A stretch of DNA of 9,155 nucleotides from Vulcanimicrobiota bacterium (GTDB lineage: Bacteria > Vulcanimicrobiota > Vulcanimicrobiia > Vulcanimicrobiales > Vulcanimicrobiaceae): contig JAFAMS010000105.1 of assembly GCA_019233165.1 (NCBI GenBank), positions 1-9,155 of the forward strand, in the 5' to 3' direction. Below are positions 5,691 through 9,155 of the stretch, one piece after another; within the stretch, counting starts at the first letter, position 1; every line of letters starts with the position of its first letter. The translations under genes were made by a program, and so were the position numbers. The notes below the pieces were generated by a model. The model did no database searches. It saw only the letters and a list, made by a program, of their open reading frames with translations, and was not told the origin of the DNA.

Positions 5691-6685
5691 TCGCGCTTGC
5701 TCGAAAACCGTCGCTCGTCGAGGCGGTCGCTCCGCCGGAACGAAGAGGCGTCGAGCGGGACGCCGTGCGACTGCTGGTGACCGATCGAGGCAAACGCGCG
5801 CACTACCATGCCCGCTTCTACGAGATCGCCGATCTGCTCCGTCCGGGCGATCTCTTGGTGGCGAACGACTCCGCGACGTTACCCGCGGCGCTCGTAGCGA
5901 GGCGCCAAAGCGGCGAACCCTTGAGCTTGCACGTCTCGACACGGATCGACGCGCGCATCTGGACGACCGAGCCGCGCGGCACGGTCCTCGGCGGCGAAGA
6001 GCTGCGTCTTCCAAACGGCGGTTCGGTCGTGATGCTCGCACCCGTCGAGCCGGAACATCCGCGGCTGTGGTACGGGTGGTTCCAGCTCCCCAAGGCGATG
6101 AACGCATATCTGTCGGAAGTGGGCGAGCCGATCCGGTACGGATACGTGAAGGAGCGTTTTCCGCTCGACGACTATCAGACGATCTTCGCGCGGGAGGCGG
6201 GCTCGACGGAGATGCCCTCGGCTTCGCGTCCGTTCACTCCGCGCGTGCTGGAAACGTTGCGCCGCCGCGGCATCGAGTTGACCACGATCACGCTGCATTG
6301 CGGCGTCGCGAGCTTCGAAGCGCCCGAACGCCCCGCGACCGAGCGGTTCACCGTAAGCCACGCCGCGGCGGAAGCGGTAAACGCGGCGCGCCGCGACGGT
6401 CGCCGCGTCATCGCGCTCGGGACGACCGCATTGCGCGCGCTCGAGAGTGCGGCCCACGACGACGGCGTCATCGCGTCGTCAGGCTGGACCGAGCTCGTGA
6501 TCGAGCCGGATTATCGCGTACGGACGGTCGACGGATTGCTGACCGGTTTTCACGACTCTATGGCGACGCACCGGTGGATTCTGGCGGCGTTCCTGGACGA
6601 AGATCTCCTAACCGAGGCCTATGAAATCGCCGCCGAATCCGGATACGCTCAGCACGAATTCGGCGACGTGCATCTTATCTTGTAG
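5687..6685 (+). CDS. Divergent S-adenosylmethionine:tRNA ribosyltransferase-isomerase (QueA) paralogue
   Basis: QueA transfers the ribosyl part of S-adenosylmethionine to 7-aminomethyl-7-deazaguanine in tRNA, forming epoxyqueuosine. This 332-residue protein is full length for the family. It keeps LRPGDLLVAND (51-61), DDYQTIFA (161-168), GRRVIALGTTALRALES (238-254) and a GDVHLIL ending. Canonical signature positions are altered: NDTRVxPARL becomes NDSATLPAAL (60-69), the SVAAPTAGLHFT-type motif becomes STEMPSASRPFT (173-184), and LHVGxGTFxPV becomes LHCGVASFEAP (203-213). I recall a similar PSA-x-RPFT form in actinobacterial paralogues. No other queuosine gene is nearby. The ATG at 5687 overlaps the SDR stop by ATGA and has GAGGTG five bases upstream, so it belongs to the SoxR-promoted operon. 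It may act on another substrate; I do not assign the symbol queA. Confidence 0.85.
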   Translation: MIALARKPSLVEAVAPPERRGVERDAVRLLVTDRGKRAHYHARFYEIADLLRPGDLLVANDSATLPAALVARRQSGEPLSLHVSTRIDARIWTTEPRGTVLGGEELRLPNGGSVVMLAPVEPEHPRLWYGWFQLPKAMNAYLSEVGEPIRYGYVKERFPLDDYQTIFAREAGSTEMPSASRPFTPRVLETLRRRGIELTTITLHCGVASFEAPERPATERFTVSHAAAEAVNAARRDGRRVIALGTTALRALESAAHDDGVIASSGWTELVIEPDYRVRTVDGLLTGFHDSMATHRWILAAFLDEDLLTEAYEIAAESGYAQHEFGDVHLIL

Positions 6686-6691
6686 ATCGCC

Positions 6692-7090
6692 TTACGGCAG
6701 CTCGTCGTCGTCGAGACCGAAATAGTGGCCCAGCTCGTGGATCACGGTCTCCCGGATCTCGCTCATGACCTCGGCCCGCGTCGACGCAACCCGCTCGATC
6801 GGACCGCGAAAAATCGCGATCTCGTCGGGGAGGAGCGGCGCGCTGTCGTGCGCCCGATCGGTCAATGCTACGCCGCGATAGATTCCTAGGAGCTCCTCGT
6901 CTTCGTCGGCGTCCTCGAGCATTTCGAGATCTTCCTCGGACGGTTCGTCTTCGACCGAGATCACGACGTTTTCGACAAGATCGGCGAACCGCTTGGGCAA
7001 CGAAGCGAGAGCGTCGTCAACCAAGCGCTCGAAGTCCGTAAGTGAAAAGCGGTATTGGGTCACCCGTTTCGTTGGTATTCGCTCCACCAT
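6692..7090 (-). CDS. Zincin-like metallopeptidase family protein (minimal metalloprotease, DUF1025 type)
   Basis: Small predicted zinc metallopeptidase; the physiological substrate is unknown. The 132-residue protein ends with HELGHYFGLDD, an HExxHxxGxxD motif: numbered from the ATG, zinc ligands H118, H122 and D128, catalytic E119. An acidic stretch (about 47-67) and the DEIAIFRGPIE segment before the active helix are typical of this family. No signal peptide or membrane segment is seen. I chose the ATG at 7090; a GTG at 7099 in the same frame would add three residues, but that GTG corresponds to the Val codon of the duplicated comM tail. The gene faces the QueA-like gene with only six bases between stops. 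It probably once followed comM directly and now has a foreign gene between. Confidence 0.9.
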   Translation of the reverse strand: MVERIPTKRVTQYRFSLTDFERLVDDALASLPKRFADLVENVVISVEDEPSEEDLEMLEDADEDEELLGIYRGVALTDRAHDSAPLLPDEIAIFRGPIERVASTRAEVMSEIRETVIHELGHYFGLDDDELP

Positions 7091-7094
7091 GTAT

Positions 7095-7135
7095 GCCACC
7101 CGCTGGCTTCCGATCCGCTCCGGCGATGTGGTCGG
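7095..7135 (-). repeat. Relic copy of the comM 3' end (left direct repeat)
   Basis: Bases 7095-7126 match 7909-7940 in the real comM 3' end at 29 of 32 positions without gaps. The match resumes with GCGATGTGGTCGG (7123-7135 against 7960-7972). The relic has lost 23 bases relative to comM, apparently between two GCGA words (7937-7940 and 7960-7963), and no longer encodes an in-frame comM tail. On the minus strand it reads ERIGSQRVA-like sequence straight into the metallopeptidase start. It is best read as one half of a target duplication flanking 7136-7908. Confidence 0.85.
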
Positions 7136-7203
7136 AGCCTTACCGTCAGATTCAAGGCGCCTGGCTGGTGCGGGGAGAAAACCGGCGTGAGGTTCGGAGC
7201 TAA

Positions 7204-7869
7204 TTGGACGTTTTCGTCAGCGTCGGCAAGGCGGCAAACGAAGGGCAAGAGGCTTTCATACGCGCCGTTGAAGATCGGCTGCGAATTGAAGGATTCGTAC
7301 CATACACGGTTGGGCGGAACACTTTCAGCGCGGGAGCGCCGCTCAAGGCTGTTATAGACCTGCTTGACAGATGCACCGGCGCCGTTGTCATTGCGCTCGA
7401 ACGGACTTATTTTCCCAACGGTCTGGAGAAGCGCAACGGACCTAACCAGGCGCCGCTCATTGATGTGCGCCTCCCAACGCCCTGGAACCAGATCGAGGCG
7501 TCGATGGCGTATTCGCGCGGCCTGCCACTCTTGATTATTGTAGAGAGCGGCTTACGCAATGACGGTTTACTGGAACATGGTTACGATTGGTGGTTGCTTG
7601 AGGTCAACCCAACGCCGGCGTCTCTAAACACTTCCGAGTTCAACGGCGTCTTGGCAGATTGGAAGAGAAAACTCGAACTAACCGGCGGCGACACCGAGAG
7701 GCCCGCCAAGACGTCGGCTGTCAAGCCGCTCGACGAGATGACCACCGCAGAATTGTTGGGAAGCATTCGCCCCGCACATCTGTGGGGAATCGCCTCAACG
7801 GTTGTTGTGTCCGTCGCGTCGTTGTGCGCAGCGGCGTTTAATTTCGGGAGACACTATGGTCCGCACTAA
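7204..7869 (+). CDS. Putative TIR/deoxyribosyltransferase-like protein with C-terminal membrane anchor
   Basis: Not a family I can name with certainty. The 221 residues show an alternating strand-helix pattern: MDVFVSVGKA strand, helix 13-29, strand FVPYTVG, then an IDLLDRCTGAVVIALE helix-strand (51-66), WNQIEASMAY helix (94-103) and LPLLIIVESG strand (107-116). This resembles TIR and nucleoside 2-deoxyribosyltransferase folds, where a glutamate before the last strand is catalytic; E98 is the candidate. After a Ser/Pro-rich linker (about 160-178), an amphipathic stretch (179-190) leads to one membrane helix (about 193-213). The TTG start at 7204 directly follows an in-frame TAA; GGAG lies four bases upstream, a short gap. 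It is lower in GC than its neighbours and flanked by comM-tail repeats. A sensor or effector in defence or stress is plausible but unproven. Confidence 0.75.
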   Translation: MDVFVSVGKAANEGQEAFIRAVEDRLRIEGFVPYTVGRNTFSAGAPLKAVIDLLDRCTGAVVIALERTYFPNGLEKRNGPNQAPLIDVRLPTPWNQIEASMAYSRGLPLLIIVESGLRNDGLLEHGYDWWLLEVNPTPASLNTSEFNGVLADWKRKLELTGGDTERPAKTSAVKPLDEMTTAELLGSIRPAHLWGIASTVVVSVASLCAAAFNFGRHYGPH

Positions 7870-7878
7870 ATCGCAGCC

Positions 7879-7892
7879 AGGCTCCTGAGCCT
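7879..7892 (+). terminator. Possible weak terminator after the inserted gene
   Basis: AGGCTC and GAGCCT form a perfect short inverted repeat around CT, giving a stem of about five pairs with a tight loop, ten bases after the stop at 7869. It is followed by TTCC, a poor T-tract. It could slow transcription between the convergent inserted gene and comM, but it is small and may be chance. Confidence 0.3.
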
Positions 7893-7894
7893 TT

Positions 7895-7920
7895 CCGGCG
7901 GGCATTAGGCCACCCGCCGG
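7895..7920. repeat. Inverted repeat spanning the comM stop codon
   Basis: CCGGCGGG (7895-7902) and CCCGCCGG (7913-7920) are perfect 8-base arms around a 10-base loop containing the comM stop TAA. The right arm lies in comM and in the duplicated tail; the left arm lies just outside the repeat, in the putative insert. There is no T-tract on either strand, so it may be a transcript-end hairpin or a recombination boundary. The left relic at 7095 lacks the matching arm. Confidence 0.55.
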
Positions 7921-9155
7921 CTTCCGATCCGTTCCAGCGAGCGATAAACGATCGCTTCCGCGATGTGGTCGGCCGCGATCCGTTCGGTGCCGGCGAGGTC
8001 GGCGATCGTGCGCGCGACGCGTGCTATTCGGTCGAAGGCGCGGGCCGAGAATTGGCGTTTCTCGCAGGCGTCGCGCAGGAGCTTCGCGCTTCGCTCGTCG
8101 AGCTCGCAGAAACGCCGCACCTGCGCCGGGCCGAGCTCGGCGTTACTTTCGATCCCGAGCTCTCCGTAGCGTAGGCGCTGCCGTTCGCGCGCCGCAACGA
8201 CGCGCGCGCGAATCGCCGACGACGGCTCGGAAGGCGCCCTTTGCGTCATCTCGTCGTAGTCGATCCGGCCGACTTCGATCTGCAGGTCGATGCGGTCGAG
8301 GAGCGGACCGGAGAGTTTGGCGACGTACTTCGCGACGACGGCGTCGTCGCAGCGGCAGTCCGCGTCACGCGTTCCGCGCATTCCGCACGGGCACGGATTC
8401 ATCGACGCGACGAGCGTGAAACGCGCCGGATACGCGAACGTGCCCGCCGCGCGGGCGATCGTGACGTTTCCCTCTTCGAGCGGTTGGCGCATCACCTCGA
8501 GCGCGCTGCGCCGAAATTCCGGCAGCTCGTCGAGGAACAAGACGCCGTGATGCGCGAGCGAGATCTCGCCGGGCTTCGGCACCGAACCGCCCCCGACGAG
8601 CGCGATCTCGCTGATCGAGTGGTGCGGCGACCGAAACGGCCTCTCGTGCAAGAGCGTCGGCTTCGGTCCAAGCAGGCCGGCTACCGAATAGATCTTGGTG
8701 ACGTCGAGCGCCTCGTTTGCCGACATCGGCGGCAGAATCGAGGGCAGGCGCTGCGCGAGCATCGTCTTGCCACAACCGGGCGGACCGACGAGCAGCAGAT
8801 TGTGACCGCCGGCTGCGGCGATCTCGAGCGCGCGTTTCGCGCCCGTTTGTCCGCGGACGTCGGCATAGTCGCCGCAGCGCGGCGCGCGCCGCGGCTCTTG
8901 CTCGCGCGGGAGGGCGTTCAAGCGAAATTTCGCGCCGTGTCCGAGGATGACGGTGACCGCATCGGCGAGCGTTGCAACGCCGAAGAAGTCAAGGCCCTCG
9001 ACAAGCAGCGCCTCGCGAGCGCCCGCGGCAGGGACGATCACATGACGAAAACCGGCGCCGCGCGCGCCGAGGAGCATTGGGAGCATCCCGGGAGCGGGAT
9101 GAACGCCGCCGTCGAGTGCGAGCTCGCCGAGCGCGACGAACCCCTGAAGCGCTAG
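7905..9155 (-). CDS. comM: ComM/YifB family Mg-chelatase-like AAA+ helicase (5' end beyond window)
   Basis: ComM is a hexameric AAA+ helicase that promotes branch migration during integration of transforming DNA; the family is widespread even in bacteria not known to be competent. The frame is open to the window edge, giving 416 residues, and about 90 N-terminal residues are missing; the ATG at 9086 is internal. Numbered from that ATG: the end of the Lon-like N-terminal domain (GELALDGGVHPAPG just before residue 1, to about 55), Walker A GPPGCGKT (101-108), Walker B VLFLDE (182-187), a NPCPCG...CRC cysteine cluster (C232, C234, C244, C246) in the usual ComM position, sensor region GPLLDRIDL (260-268), and a C-terminal Mg-chelatase domain ending SRRVA. 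All ATPase motifs are intact. Its 3' end is duplicated at 7095. Confidence 0.95.
   Translation of the reverse strand, partial: LALQGFVALGELALDGGVHPAPGMLPMLLGARGAGFRHVIVPAAGAREALLVEGLDFFGVATLADAVTVILGHGAKFRLNALPREQEPRRAPRCGDYADVRGQTGAKRALEIAAAGGHNLLLVGPPGCGKTMLAQRLPSILPPMSANEALDVTKIYSVAGLLGPKPTLLHERPFRSPHHSISEIALVGGGSVPKPGEISLAHHGVLFLDELPEFRRSALEVMRQPLEEGNVTIARAAGTFAYPARFTLVASMNPCPCGMRGTRDADCRCDDAVVAKYVAKLSGPLLDRIDLQIEVGRIDYDEMTQRAPSEPSSAIRARVVAARERQRLRYGELGIESNAELGPAQVRRFCELDERSAKLLRDACEKRQFSARAFDRIARVARTIADLAGTERIAADHIAEAIVYRSLERIGSRRVA
7909..7972 (-). repeat. comM 3' end, right copy of the direct repeat
   Basis: This is the intact, coding copy of the sequence duplicated at 7095-7135. It encodes the last residues of ComM (from the D-H-I-A-E-A segment to SRRVA). 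The relic differs by three substitutions in its first 32 bases and by a 23-base deletion. The coding copy ends in TAATG, a typical stop-start overlap, although no gene now follows it. Confidence 0.85.

Larger units (their letters stand above)
7136..7908. mobile_element. Putative inserted segment carrying one foreign-looking gene
   Basis: About 770 bases lie between two direct copies of the comM 3' end and hold a single gene (7204-7869). Three 60-base rows of that gene counted by hand have 33-34 G+C, against 42 of 60 in a comM row, and ATA, TTA, TTG and AGA codons appear that neighbours avoid. No transposase, integrase or terminal inverted repeat is present, so the mechanism is unknown. Bases 7141-7203 hold no gene and no promoter I could support. 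The call of insertion rests on the flanking repeats and composition. Confidence 0.5.

Noticed and set aside
7055..7357. Plus-strand open frame of 100 codons across the repeat and the start of the inserted gene
   Set aside because: It overlaps three better-supported features, has Arg/Cys/Trp-rich shadow composition and no motif.
8241..9155. Long plus-strand open frame (about 300 codons) antisense to comM
   Set aside because: The protein is Arg-rich low-complexity sequence with no recognisable motif, while the opposite strand encodes a clear ComM with all ATPase motifs. High GC keeps antisense frames open.
1..9155. Frequent GATCG and occasional GCGATCGC words, recalling cyanobacterial HIP1
   Set aside because: They follow from common codon pairs such as ATC-GCG and GCG-ATC in a high-GC genome; I saw no periodic or clustered pattern.
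1..9155. tRNA, rRNA, CRISPR array or riboswitch
   Set aside because: I looked for T-loop words, short regular repeats and structured leaders, and found none that could be supported; intergenic space is too small for most.

Overview
This window is a gene-dense, GC-rich bacterial segment (roughly 65% by eye). Genes abut or overlap, and no gene-free stretch exceeds about 110 bases. The protein set is a proteobacterial-style pyruvate dehydrogenase E2, SoxR, eIF1-like YciH, a minimal zinc metallopeptidase and ComM. That mix, with strong GCG/CGC/TCG/ATC codon preference, would fit a high-GC environmental lineage such as Candidatus Eremiobacterota. I cannot fix the phylum from sequence alone.

Layout, left to right. 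(1) Plus strand, 2-4142: the 3' part of aceF (E2, two lipoyl domains visible), an EamA-type transporter, a glutathionyl-hydroquinone reductase (YqjG family) and a pirin. The last three are linked by 4-base ATGA overlaps and look like one transcript. (2) Minus strand, 4139-4929: soxR followed by yciH (SUI1/eIF1-like), also overlapping by ATGA. yciH ends tail-to-tail with pirin on a shared CTAG. (3) A divergent control region, 4930-4970, with a near-perfect SoxR operator in a 19-base-spacer promoter of the classic SoxR type. (4) Plus strand, 4971-6685: an SDR oxidoreductase and a divergent QueA-like protein, overlapping by ATGA and probably SoxR-activated. (5) Minus strand, 6692-7090: a zincin-like metallopeptidase. 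(6) 7095-7972: a lower-GC plus-strand gene for a putative TIR/deoxyribosyltransferase-like protein with one C-terminal membrane helix, flanked by two direct copies of the comM 3' end. (7) Minus strand, 7905 to the window end: comM, cut at its 5' end.

Two systems stand out. One is the SoxR module: redox-sensing SoxR probably activates an SDR plus a QueA-like protein that has lost hallmark QueA residues, and the predicted transcript begins at or next to the SDR start codon. A quinone-handling pair (glutathionyl-hydroquinone reductase, pirin) lies next door. The other is the apparent insertion of a single foreign-looking gene at the 3' end of comM, with the comM tail duplicated. The insertion seems to have separated comM from the metallopeptidase that once followed it. 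The inserted protein has the look of a membrane-anchored sensor or effector of a defence or stress type, but that function is inference only.
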